Source: Deltaproteobacteria bacterium (lineage in GTDB: Bacteria > Bdellovibrionota > O2-12-FULL-43-9 > JACQJE01). Taken from it: 11,824 nucleotides of DNA. Below the pieces are notes generated by a model. It saw only the letters and a list, made by a program, of their open reading frames with translations. It made no database searches and was not told the origin of the DNA. The stretch spans positions 1 through 11,824 of the forward strand of contig JACQJE010000145.1 of assembly GCA_016205125.1 (NCBI GenBank), read 5' to 3'. Positions 1 to 7,186 of the stretch are shown here, in pieces. Within the stretch, counting starts at the first letter, position 1. Every line of letters starts with the position of its first letter. Position numbers and translations under genes: made by a program.

Positions 1-77
1 CAATAACTTGAGGTTGTCCCCCCCTCCCCCTTGATGGGGGAGGGTTAGGGTGGGGGTGCATATTCCTCAAGTTATTG
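1..77. repeat. Inverted-repeat element with G-rich hairpin (left edge may be cut)
   Basis: A perfect 13-base inverted repeat bounds the element: CAATAACTTGAGG at 1-13 and CCTCAAGTTATTG at 65-77. Inside is a second perfect 9-bp stem, CCCTCCCCC (22-30) with GGGGGAGGG (36-44), closed by a TTGAT loop. The G-rich strand at 36-56 reads G5-A-G3-TTA-G3-T-G5, a strong G-quadruplex motif with loops of 1, 3 and 1 bases. No coding sequence is evident. The layout suggests a REP- or MITE-like interspersed element, but copy number cannot be seen here. The left arm starts at base 1, so the repeat may extend beyond the window. Confidence 0.7.
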
Positions 78-95
78 AGAAGTTACGATTTTTTT

Positions 96-153
96 CATCC
101 TGAGCCCTTCGCTTCGCTCGAGGGTAAACTCCGCGAAGGATCTCATCTCAGAG
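96..153. repeat. Repeat-like palindromic spacer upstream of tRNA-Val
   Basis: This non-coding stretch contains CCTTCGC (106-112) and GCGAAGG (133-139), a 7-bp stem around an internal TTCGCTTCGCTCGAGG-type segment. Just after it, TCTCAG (146-151) and CTGAGA (161-166) can pair around a loop containing seven T. The 'catcctgag...gcgaaggatctc' wording resembles short interspersed intergenic repeats known from many bacterial genomes; that likeness is recalled, not searched. I see no convincing promoter for the tRNA in it. Confidence 0.4.
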
Positions 154-167
154 TTTTTTTCTGAGAC

Positions 168-240
168 GGGCGGATAGCTCAGTAGGTAGAGCGCTACCCT
201 TACAAGGTAGATGTCACAGGTTCGAGTCCTGTTCCGCCCA
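168..240 (+). tRNA. tRNA-Val (anticodon UAC)
   Basis: A complete 73-base cloverleaf can be read. The acceptor stem is GGGCGGA (168-174) with TCCGCCC (233-239) and discriminator A240. The D stem is GCTC/GAGC (177-180, 189-192). The anticodon stem is CTACC/GGTAG (194-198, 206-210) around loop CTTACAA, giving anticodon TAC at 201-203. The variable loop is ATGTC, and the T stem ACAGG/CCTGT encloses TTCGAGT. The anticodon UAC decodes valine GUN codons. CCA is not encoded (bases after 240 are CTC), so it would be added after transcription. It lies 28 bases upstream of lysS on the same strand and may be cotranscribed. Confidence 0.97.
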
Positions 241-268
241 CTCCTGAAGTATTTTATGAGGGTTTGTC

Positions 269-1762
269 GTGAGTTCCAAGATCGAATTTGGCCAGGAACA
301 GTTTGCGCAGAGAAAAGAGAAGTTAGACCGTCTGACAAGTCTCGGATATCGCCCTTACCCCAACCAGTTCCGTCCGACGCATCTGAATGGTGAACTTCAG
401 CGGATCTTTGGTGCGGCCAGCCGGGAAGAGCTGGAGCAGTCCAGTCACGCGGTCAAAGCGGCGGGCCGCATTATGGCGCGGCGCGACTTTGGAAAGGCCG
501 CTTTTCTCCAGATCCAGGACGGGAGCGGCAGAATTCAGCTCTATGTGGCGCAGAATAGTGCGGAGCCAAAGGCGATCGAGATTTTTGAACATCTCGATAT
601 TGGCGATATTGTCGGGGCGGAAGGGGGTCTCTTTAAAACGAAGACGGGGGAGCTCTCGATCAATGTGAAGAAGCTTCTCCTGCTGAGCAAGTCATTTTAT
701 CCCCTTCCCGAGAAATTTCACGGCTTGGCGGATGTGGAGCTGAGGTATCGACGCCGCTACCTCGACCTTCTGATGAATGCAGAGGTGGGAGATCTCTTCT
801 GGAAGAGGAGTCGGATGATCTCTTCTATTCGGCGGTATTTCGACGAAAAAGGTTTCCTGGAGGTGGAAACGCCGATGATGCAGCTCCTCTGCGGCGGGGC
901 CCTGGCTCGCCCATTTGTGACGCATCATAATGTCCAGGATATGGATCTCTATTTGAGGATTGCGCCTGAACTCTACTTGAAGCGTCTGGTGGTGGGAGGA
1001 TTTGAAAAGGTCTATGAGATCAACAGGAATTTTAGAAACGAGGGGATCTCGACTCAGCACAATCCAGAGTTGACGATGCTCGAGTTCTACCAGGCGTATG
1101 CGACGTATGAAGATCTAATCCGATTCTCAGAAGAGATGATTGCGGCCGTTGTCAAAGAAGTTTGCGGGAGCACAAAGATTCCTTATGGGGAGCATCAGAT
1201 CGAAGTGAGAGGTCCCTGGCCCCGAAAGAGCTATATTGGCGCTCTTGTTGAAGCGACCGGTCAGAAGGAAGGAGCGTTTAAAGATTTTAAATCGGCCTCC
1301 GCTTACGCAGAGAAAGAGGGGATTCCGACGAAGGGGGTTGTCAGTTATGGCAAGATTCTCGATGCCATTTTTAAAGCAAAAGTAGAGGATCATCTCATTC
1401 AGCCGACGGTCATCTGCAAGTTTCCAGTCGATACTTCTCCGTTGAGCCGGCGCAGCGATGAAGATCCGGCCTTTGTCGACCGGTTTGAAGTTTTTGCTGC
1501 AGGAATGGAGATCATGAATGCTTTTTCGGAGCTCAACGATCCTTTTGAACAGCGGAAGCGTTTTGAGGCGCAACTTGCCTCGCGCGCGGCAGGAGATCTT
1601 GAGGCGCATCAGATGGATGAAGATTATCTGATGGCGCTCGAATATGGCATGCCGCCGACTGCAGGTGAGGGGATTGGAATCGATCGGCTTGCAATGCTGG
1701 TGACCAATTCTCCCTCGATTCGGGATGTGATTCTCTTCCCGCTGCTTCGACCTCAAGAGTAA
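269..1762 (+). CDS. lysS: Lysyl-tRNA synthetase, class II
   Basis: LysRS attaches lysine to tRNA-Lys in the cytoplasm using ATP. The 497-residue product has the usual class II length and order. An N-terminal OB-fold anticodon-binding domain lies at about 60-140, followed by the catalytic domain. Motif 1 is around 190-204 (GFLEVETPMM), motif 2 contains RNFRNEG at 254-260, and motif 3 contains GEGIGIDRL from 466. The lysine-pocket stretch GFSELND appears as AFSELND. The start is GTG at 269, preceded by GAGGG at 258-262 with 6-base spacing. One oddity is GGALARPF near 209-216, where the family usually has Thr, Ser or Ala in place of the Leu. The stop is 4 bases before lolC, so cotranscription with the Lol genes is likely, an arrangement common in several diderm lineages. 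Confidence 0.97.
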   Translation: MSSKIEFGQEQFAQRKEKLDRLTSLGYRPYPNQFRPTHLNGELQRIFGAASREELEQSSHAVKAAGRIMARRDFGKAAFLQIQDGSGRIQLYVAQNSAEPKAIEIFEHLDIGDIVGAEGGLFKTKTGELSINVKKLLLLSKSFYPLPEKFHGLADVELRYRRRYLDLLMNAEVGDLFWKRSRMISSIRRYFDEKGFLEVETPMMQLLCGGALARPFVTHHNVQDMDLYLRIAPELYLKRLVVGGFEKVYEINRNFRNEGISTQHNPELTMLEFYQAYATYEDLIRFSEEMIAAVVKEVCGSTKIPYGEHQIEVRGPWPRKSYIGALVEATGQKEGAFKDFKSASAYAEKEGIPTKGVVSYGKILDAIFKAKVEDHLIQPTVICKFPVDTSPLSRRSDEDPAFVDRFEVFAAGMEIMNAFSELNDPFEQRKRFEAQLASRAAGDLEAHQMDEDYLMALEYGMPPTAGEGIGIDRLAMLVTNSPSIRDVILFPLLRPQE

Positions 1763-1766
1763 ATAG

Positions 1767-2984
1767 ATGAAGTTAGAGAGCTACCTCGGCCTTCGCTATC
1801 TCAAAAGTGTTCGCGATCGGAGCTTCTTTTCTCTCGTCACATGGATTTCTGTCATTGGAATTGCTTTCGGCGTAGGGGCGCTCCTTGTGGTGTTGAGCGT
1901 GATGACCGGTTTTCACGACGAGCTCTCCAGGGTTCTCAGCGGGGTGAATGCGCATCTCCTTGTCCGTCATCGGACAGGGAAATTCTTCCTCCTTCAAGAG
2001 GCAGAGCCGGCTCTCGATCGTTTTCAGCAAGAGATCGCACTGAAGATCCCTATTGTTTATTCTGAGGCGATGCTGGTGAAAGAGGGGAGGGTCAGCGGTG
2101 TTGCGATTGAAGGGGTCGAGAGTGAAAAAATCTCTTCGATGGACATGATTCGTCGAAGTCTCATTGCGGGCGATCTGAAATTTGAACAGTCAGGCGGGAT
2201 TATTGTGGGAAGTCGTCTGGCAGAAAAGCTGAAATTATCAGTGGGTGATGAGGTGAAGCTGGTGCATTTCTCCCTGGAAAAGGGGAGGGGGGAATGGAGT
2301 CAGCGCATCACCAAGATGAGGGTCGGTGGAATTTTTCGCTGCGGAATGTACGATTTTGACGCAAAGTACGCGTTTGTCTCATTGCAAAAGGCTCAAAAGC
2401 TTTTGGATTTGGGTCAAAAGATTAACGGCGTAAAAATCTGGCTTGCCAATCGGGAACGCGCACCTTTATTGGCAGAAGCGATTTCCCGCCTTTTGCCTGA
2501 AAAGCTGGGAGCGATTGACTGGTTACTGCTCAATCGCTCTCTCTTTGAAGTTATTTCCATCGAGAAGCGTGTCCTTGCCATTATTTTGTTATGTATTGTC
2601 CTTGTTGCGGCGTGCAATCTGATCAGCTCGCTCACGATGATCGTTGTGCGGAGAAGAGGGGACATCGCCATCCTCAAGACGATGGGGGCTTCAAGACAAC
2701 GTATTTTGGGAATTTTTGTCATTCAGGGCTGTTTGATGGGGGGAGTGGGGACTGCCGCTGGAATTTTTCTTGGATTGCTCCTGAGCTGGGTGATTCGCCA
2801 CGTCGATATCGTTTCTCTCCCTGCAGATATTTATTTCTTTTCAAGGCTCCCCTCTTTAGTGCGGAGTGAGGACATTCTCCTCGTCGGGGTCATTTCATTG
2901 GCGATTTCATTCATAGCGACCCTTTATCCAGCATGGAGAGCTGCGAGAGTCTGGCCAGTTGAAGGGCTGAGGGAGGCGGGATGA
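1767..2984 (+). CDS. lolC: Lipoprotein-releasing ABC transporter, membrane subunit (LolC/LolE family)
   Basis: This is the inner-membrane permease that extracts mature lipoproteins and hands them to the periplasmic carrier LolA. The 405 residues follow the family plan. TM1 is at about 21-48, a large periplasmic (MacB-PCD-like) domain at about 50-255, and three C-terminal TM segments lie near 268-294, 313-343 and 368-387. The C-terminal FtsX-type region shows the typical cytoplasmic coupling stretch RRRGDIAILKTMGAS at 296-310, and the conserved NRSLFEVISIEK lies just before TM2. Only one LolC/E gene is present, so the complex may be built from two copies of this protein, as proposed for LolF-type systems; a second paralogue elsewhere cannot be excluded. 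It overlaps lolD by ATGA at 2981-2984, implying translational coupling. Confidence 0.93.
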   Translation: MKLESYLGLRYLKSVRDRSFFSLVTWISVIGIAFGVGALLVVLSVMTGFHDELSRVLSGVNAHLLVRHRTGKFFLLQEAEPALDRFQQEIALKIPIVYSEAMLVKEGRVSGVAIEGVESEKISSMDMIRRSLIAGDLKFEQSGGIIVGSRLAEKLKLSVGDEVKLVHFSLEKGRGEWSQRITKMRVGGIFRCGMYDFDAKYAFVSLQKAQKLLDLGQKINGVKIWLANRERAPLLAEAISRLLPEKLGAIDWLLLNRSLFEVISIEKRVLAIILLCIVLVAACNLISSLTMIVVRRRGDIAILKTMGASRQRILGIFVIQGCLMGGVGTAAGIFLGLLLSWVIRHVDIVSLPADIYFFSRLPSLVRSEDILLVGVISLAISFIATLYPAWRAARVWPVEGLREAG

Positions 2985-3658
2985 TGGATATTTTGTGCGA
3001 AGTGCGAAATCTGCAGAAATCTTTCTGGCAGGGGGGGAAGCGACTCGATGTGATCCGGGGAATGAATCTCTCTATACGACAGGGAGAAATGCTTTCCATT
3101 GTGGGGGCCTCCGGCGTGGGGAAAAGCACCCTCCTTCATATTATTGGGACTTTGGATCAGCCGACGGGAGGGGAGGTTTATTTCGGGGGGGAGAACGTCT
3201 TTGCCAGGAAGGAAGAAGAGCTGGCGCGATTTCGCGGCGGCTCAATCGGTTTTGTTTTCCAGTTTCACCACCTCCTTCCTGAATTTACCGCATTGGAGAA
3301 TGTGATGATGCCGGGACTGATCCAGGGGAGAAGTTTTAGAGAGATGGATAAACTGGGGACGGCTATCTTGAGGGGTGTTGGAATGATCGACCGCATCCAG
3401 CACAAGCCCGCGGAGCTTTCTGGGGGGGAACAGCAGAGGGTGGCATTGGCCCGCGCTCTTGTTCTTTCACCTGAAATGGTACTGGCGGATGAATTCACGG
3501 GGAATCTCGATACAGAAAATGCCAGAATGGTTGCCGATCTCCTTTTTAAACTGAATGAGGAAAAGGGAGCCGCCGTCATTGTGGTGACGCATGATATGGC
3601 GATGGCCGCCCGGTTTGGGACGAGGTATGTGATGGCGGATGGGATTCTGCATTGTTGA
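2981..3658 (+). CDS. lolD: Lipoprotein-releasing system ATP-binding protein
   Basis: This cytoplasmic ABC ATPase powers the upstream LolC/E permease. The 225 residues show Walker A GASGVGKS at 42-49, a Q-loop in the VFQFHHLLPEF region, the ABC signature LSGGEQQR from 146, and the H-loop histidine in VVTHDMA. Walker B and the D-loop read LADEFTGNLD, with the catalytic Glu at 171. Phe172 replaces the nearly invariant proline of the LolD-type DEPTGNLD motif. The GAT GAA TTC codons at 3488-3496 confirm this. The start is ATG 2981 or the adjacent ATG 2984, preceded by GGGAGGCGGG inside lolC. After the stop comes a 73-base gap with the palindrome AGAGGCCTCT and a T-rich run. Confidence 0.94.
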   Translation: MMDILCEVRNLQKSFWQGGKRLDVIRGMNLSIRQGEMLSIVGASGVGKSTLLHIIGTLDQPTGGEVYFGGENVFARKEEELARFRGGSIGFVFQFHHLLPEFTALENVMMPGLIQGRSFREMDKLGTAILRGVGMIDRIQHKPAELSGGEQQRVALARALVLSPEMVLADEFTGNLDTENARMVADLLFKLNEEKGAAVIVVTHDMAMAARFGTRYVMADGILHC

Positions 3659-3731
3659 GAGGCCTCTTCGTTTACTTTTTTTTTCACATCTGCTACCCCC
3701 AAAGAATGTTTAGTCATATCTCTATATTTCG

Positions 3732-6047
3732 GTGAACTCCGTGGATTCAAGAAGGCACATTCGAACAGCACTATTTCTCACCCTGGCGTTCTGTTCTGCC
3801 TTAACGCTTGAGTTGTCGTGGGGTCAGGAAGAGGAGACGGCTCCATCGGGCGAAGGCATGCGGGTGATCAAAATACAGGTGAGCGGGAATCGCCAGATTG
3901 AGAGCGCGGTGATCCATGGAAAGATTAAAACGAAGACGGGGGATCTCTACTCTTCACAAAGCGTTCGGGACGATATTGAGAGTATTTATGACCTCGGTTT
4001 CTTTGACACCATCCAGGCCGACCTCAGAAAGACACAGCGGGGCGCAGTGCTGACGTACATTGTGAGCGAGCACCCGCGGATTAACAATATTGACTTTCGC
4101 GGAAATGATGACATTAAGACGAAAGATCTCGAAGGGGCACTCGGGATTGCCAAATATCAGCTCCTCGATTGGAGTAAGCTCCTTGTCGCGCGGGAAAAGC
4201 TCATCGAACTCTATGAGAGCAAGGGATTTTATTTGGCCGAAGTGACCTATGAAGTGGTCTCCTTAAAAGAAAAACCTGGGGAAGTCGATGTCATCTTTAC
4301 GATCTCAGAGGGTGGGAAGGTCAAAATCAGGGCGATCCATTTTTTGGGAAACAGGGTTTTTACGGATGAAGAACTCAAAGGGGTGATGATCACGAGTGAA
4401 TATAATCTCTTTTCCTTTTTAACTGGAAGGGGTTATTATCAGCAGGCCGCTTTTGAAAGAGACATTCAGGTTCTCACCTTCCATTATTACAAACATGGGT
4501 ATGTCCAGATTCAGGTCTCGACACCTCAGATTTACCTCTCACCTGATAAAAAGTGGATCTATATCACGCTGAATGTGCGGGAGGGGGAGCAGTTCAGCGT
4601 CGGGAAGGTCGATTTTACGGGTGAACTTCTCTGGACCAGGGAGGAGTTGGCGTCGGGGCTAAAACTCAAACCGGGAGATACATTTGACAGTCAAAAGCTG
4701 AGTGAAGACGTTCTTCATCTCACCAACCGCTTCAAAGATGAAGGGTACGCTTTCGCGAACGTTGTTCCGCAGACCCCTCTCCATCCGGACGAACGTTTGA
4801 TCGATCTTGTTTTCGAGTTCGAAAAAGGGCCGAAAGTCTACATCGGAAAGATCAACATCGTGGGCAATGACCGGACGCGCGATAAAGTGATTCGCCGCGA
4901 GATGAAGATCCATGAAGGGGACCTATACAACGAGACGAATCTCCAAAAGAGCATCGACAATATCCGAAGACTTGGTTACTTCAGTGAAGTCTCTTATACG
5001 AAGCCGCAAGGCAAATCCTTAAATGAGCTCGATCTCGATATTCAGATTAAAGAAAGGACGACCGGAACGCTGCAGCTTAGTGCAGGGTTTAGCACCCTCG
5101 AAAAGTTTGTCGGTCGTGTCGATCTTTCCCAAAACAATCTCTTTGGGCTGGGACAGGTTGTTTCTCTCTCGGCCTACTTCAGCAGTCTCACCCAGCAGTT
5201 CGATTTCTCTTTTACTGAACCGCATCTTGTCGATACCGACTGGCTCCTTGGGCTGGAGGCTTATAACCGCAAGCGGGAGACAGTGACCTTTACGGAAAAG
5301 ACGTTTGGCGGCGGATTCAGCTTCGGCCATCCCATCCACTGGGAGGAGCTTCGCCTGGCCGCTGGTTATAAGTGGGAGAACGTCGATCTCGATATTCCCG
5401 ATCCTGTGAACATTCCCCTCATCGATCCCGATACGAACAATGGGATTACGAGCAGTCTCTATGGCACGCTCTCCTGGGATAGCCGCAATGACCGTTTCGC
5501 GCCGACCAGCGGTATGTACCACAGTCTCTATAATGAATTTGCAGGATTGGGCGGAGACAAACACTTCCTCAAGCATATTGGAATGACGCAGTGGTATTTT
5601 CCAATGGTCTGGGGTACAGTTCTGAGATTGCGGGGAGTTGCCGGCACGACGTTTGGTCTGGCTGGAAAAGATGTCCCTAATAACGAGCGGTTTATCCTGG
5701 GCGGGCCGCGGACATTGAGAGGATTCAGACCCTATTCCCTCGGTCCCACGAAGACCAATTCGAAAGGGGAAGCCATTGTCGTGGGAGGTCTCAAAGAGCT
5801 CTTTGCGAATCTCGAATATGAGATCCCGATTGTTCCGACTGCGGGAATACGCGGTGTGCTTTTTTACGATATTGGAAATGCCTTTAATGATGAGCGCGAT
5901 GTTAAAAGCTTCAGGAGTGACTGGGGATTTGGTTTCAGATGGTTTTCACCCCTCGGACCGCTCAGTTTTGAGTTTGGGTACCCCATTGACAAGAGGCCGG
6001 GAGAAGAGAGTCCGGTCTTTAACTTTGCGATTGTTCCGCCCTTTTAA
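3732..6047 (+). CDS. bamA: Outer membrane protein assembly factor BamA
   Basis: BamA is the Omp85 barrel that inserts beta-barrel proteins into the outer membrane. The 771-residue product begins with a signal peptide, charged at 7-11 and hydrophobic at about 13-28, with cleavage near residue 31. Five POTRA domains follow at about 43-115, 116-195, 196-286, 287-367 and 368-442. The C-terminal barrel runs from about 443 to 771. The diagnostic loop-6 motif reads LRGF at 662-665, and the chain ends in Phe, as outer-membrane barrels usually do. The start is GTG 3732, with GTG 3741 as an in-frame alternative. Neither has a clear Shine-Dalgarno sequence, so the exact start is uncertain. It lies upstream of skp, as in most diderms. 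Confidence 0.96.
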   Translation: MNSVDSRRHIRTALFLTLAFCSALTLELSWGQEEETAPSGEGMRVIKIQVSGNRQIESAVIHGKIKTKTGDLYSSQSVRDDIESIYDLGFFDTIQADLRKTQRGAVLTYIVSEHPRINNIDFRGNDDIKTKDLEGALGIAKYQLLDWSKLLVAREKLIELYESKGFYLAEVTYEVVSLKEKPGEVDVIFTISEGGKVKIRAIHFLGNRVFTDEELKGVMITSEYNLFSFLTGRGYYQQAAFERDIQVLTFHYYKHGYVQIQVSTPQIYLSPDKKWIYITLNVREGEQFSVGKVDFTGELLWTREELASGLKLKPGDTFDSQKLSEDVLHLTNRFKDEGYAFANVVPQTPLHPDERLIDLVFEFEKGPKVYIGKINIVGNDRTRDKVIRREMKIHEGDLYNETNLQKSIDNIRRLGYFSEVSYTKPQGKSLNELDLDIQIKERTTGTLQLSAGFSTLEKFVGRVDLSQNNLFGLGQVVSLSAYFSSLTQQFDFSFTEPHLVDTDWLLGLEAYNRKRETVTFTEKTFGGGFSFGHPIHWEELRLAAGYKWENVDLDIPDPVNIPLIDPDTNNGITSSLYGTLSWDSRNDRFAPTSGMYHSLYNEFAGLGGDKHFLKHIGMTQWYFPMVWGTVLRLRGVAGTTFGLAGKDVPNNERFILGGPRTLRGFRPYSLGPTKTNSKGEAIVVGGLKELFANLEYEIPIVPTAGIRGVLFYDIGNAFNDERDVKSFRSDWGFGFRWFSPLGPLSFEFGYPIDKRPGEESPVFNFAIVPPF

Positions 6048-6065
6048 TCTGAGTGAGAACTAAAC

Positions 6066-6073
6066 AGAGGAGA
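6066..6073 (+). promoter_or_regulatory. Ribosome binding site that fixes the skp start
   Basis: AGAGGAGA lies 6 bases before ATG 6080. An in-frame GTG at 6053 lies upstream of this site and would put charged residues before the signal peptide. The strong Shine-Dalgarno match therefore favours ATG 6080. Confidence 0.8.
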
Positions 6074-6079
6074 TGGTTT

Positions 6080-6610
6080 ATGAAAAGAATTTTTATGGGC
6101 GTGTTGATTTCTCTGTTTTTTCCTTTTGGATCCGCTTTTGCGTCGGATAATCCTTCTGTAAGGATCGGTTATATCGATGTTCAGCAGGTTCTTCAGAGTG
6201 TAAACGATGGCAAAGCGGCCAAGGCGAAGTTGGAAAAGGAGTTTAATGCCAAGAAAGAGCAACTCCAAAAAGAGCAGGACAAATTGCGCAAGCTCTCAGA
6301 AGAGTTGGAGAAACAGAGCCTCGTATTGAGTGAAACAGGGAAGGAGGAGAAGAGAAAAGAGCTTCAGGCAAAAATGCTGGACCATCAGAATCATCTTTCT
6401 CAGGCTCAGATGGAAATGAAACAGCGGGAAGAAGAGTTGATGTCTCCCATCTTTCAGAAGATGGATGGAATCATCCGTTCACTGGCGGAAAAAAATAAGT
6501 ACACGTTAATTCTGGAAAAGACGCGAAGCGCTATCCTTTTTGGACTCGAGAAGGACGATTTGACAAAAGAGCTCGTTGCTGAATACAACAAACGCCATCC
6601 TGTGAAATAA
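6080..6610 (+). CDS. skp: OmpH/Skp family periplasmic chaperone
   Basis: Skp-type chaperones hold unfolded outer-membrane proteins in the periplasm and deliver them to BamA. From ATG 6080 the product has 176 residues. A classic Sec signal peptide (KR, then a hydrophobic run) ends in SAFA, with cleavage predicted after Ala21. The mature N-terminus contains the family pattern IGYIDVQQVLQS. A long, highly charged coiled-coil segment follows at about 45-130, rich in Lys, Glu and Gln, forming the trimer tentacles. The C-terminal part (IIRSLAEKNKYTLILEK) returns to the beta-rich core. The length fits the family. It lies 32 bases after bamA. In many diderms lpxD comes next, but here it does not. Confidence 0.93.
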   Translation: MKRIFMGVLISLFFPFGSAFASDNPSVRIGYIDVQQVLQSVNDGKAAKAKLEKEFNAKKEQLQKEQDKLRKLSEELEKQSLVLSETGKEEKRKELQAKMLDHQNHLSQAQMEMKQREEELMSPIFQKMDGIIRSLAEKNKYTLILEKTRSAILFGLEKDDLTKELVAEYNKRHPVK

Positions 6611-6704
6611 ATGGCGTGTTGCCCAACGGAGTTTGTCATGAAAATGAGCGAAACTGTTGCAGCCATTTGCAATAAAATCTCTGTTGGAAAACACGCCCTA
6701 AATG
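6608..6704. repeat. Inverted-repeat unit with flanking TAAATG repeats between skp and fabZ
   Basis: Imperfect 15-base inverted repeats, GGCGTGTTGCCCAAC (6613-6627) and GTTGGAAAACACGCC (6683-6697), pair at 13 of 15 positions. Between them two further hairpins can form. One is AGTTT-g-TCAT (6630-6639) with ATGA-gcg-AAACT (6644-6655), closed by a GAAA tetraloop. The other is TTGCA (6657-6661) with TGCAA (6668-6672). Together they make a three-way junction. The unit is flanked by TAAATG at 6608-6613 and 6699-6704, overlapping the skp stop codon on the left. This could be a small mobile-element remnant (MITE-like with target duplication) or a structured intercistronic RNA. The frame is open through it, but the translation is not FabZ-like. 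Confidence 0.5.
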
Positions 6705-6733
6705 AGGAGAAAGTGGAATTGGGGACTGAAGCG

Positions 6734-7183
6734 ATGATGGATACGAACGCCATCAAGAAAATTATCCCGCACCGCTATCCCTTCCTGCTGATCGATCGGG
6801 TGACAAAACTTTCGATGAATCGTGAAGATCCGATCGGGAGCAGGATTGAGGGGATTAAAGCTGTGAGCGGAAACGAACCCTTTTTTCAGGGGCACTTTCC
6901 CAGCCTCCCCCTCATGCCGGGCGTGTTGTTGGTTGAGGCGATGGCTCAGCTGGGCGGAGTCCTGATTTTGAAGTATGCCGGGGAGCAGAAAAAGCATAAT
7001 TTCTACCTCACAGGGATTGATGGAGCCCGATTTCGCAGGCCGGTTGTTCCGGGGGATCTGCTCCAGCTTTCGGCTGAAATTGTGAAGAAAAAAGCGACGA
7101 TGTGGGTGGTGCAGTCGGAAATTGTCGCTGATGGACAACGTGTTGCTGAAACAGAATTGTCAGGAACTCTGGTTGAGGTTTAA
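6734..7183 (+). CDS. fabZ: 3-hydroxyacyl-ACP dehydratase FabZ
   Basis: FabZ dehydrates 3-hydroxyacyl-ACP in type II fatty acid synthesis and competes with LpxA for hydroxyacyl-ACP, which may explain their conserved pairing. From ATG 6734 (or adjacent ATG 6737) the product has 149 residues, typical of the family. It starts with the standard IKKIIPHRYPFLLIDRV. The catalytic His54 lies in GHFP, and the catalytic Glu68 in the helix LLVEAMAQLGG. The frame stays open upstream to ATG 6611, directly after the skp stop, but those 41 extra residues show no FabZ similarity and have no ribosome site there. GGGGA at 6721-6725 sits 8 bases before ATG 6734. A GTG at 6713 behind GAGGAG (6704-6709) is a less likely start. 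lpxA follows 3 bases after the stop. Confidence 0.94.
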   Translation: MMDTNAIKKIIPHRYPFLLIDRVTKLSMNREDPIGSRIEGIKAVSGNEPFFQGHFPSLPLMPGVLLVEAMAQLGGVLILKYAGEQKKHNFYLTGIDGARFRRPVVPGDLLQLSAEIVKKKATMWVVQSEIVADGQRVAETELSGTLVEV

Positions 7184-7186
7184 GGC

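Noticed and set aside
1127..1756. 209-residue minus-strand frame inside lysS
   Set aside because: It is fully antisense to the conserved catalytic domain of LysRS with no family motifs or ribosome site.
3659..3731. Promoter or terminator in the lolD-bamA gap
   Set aside because: AGAGGCCTCT is a loopless palindrome some bases from the T run, and the TATATT at 3723-3728 has no matching -35, so neither signal is convincing.
5019..5576. 185-residue minus-strand frame inside bamA
   Set aside because: It is antisense to the barrel-coding region and has no recognisable protein features; treated as a shadow.
6611..6733. FabZ N-terminal extension of 41 residues from ATG 6611
   Set aside because: It has no ribosome site, begins directly at the skp stop, shows no FabZ similarity and consists of the inverted-repeat element; ATG 6734 gives a normal-length FabZ.
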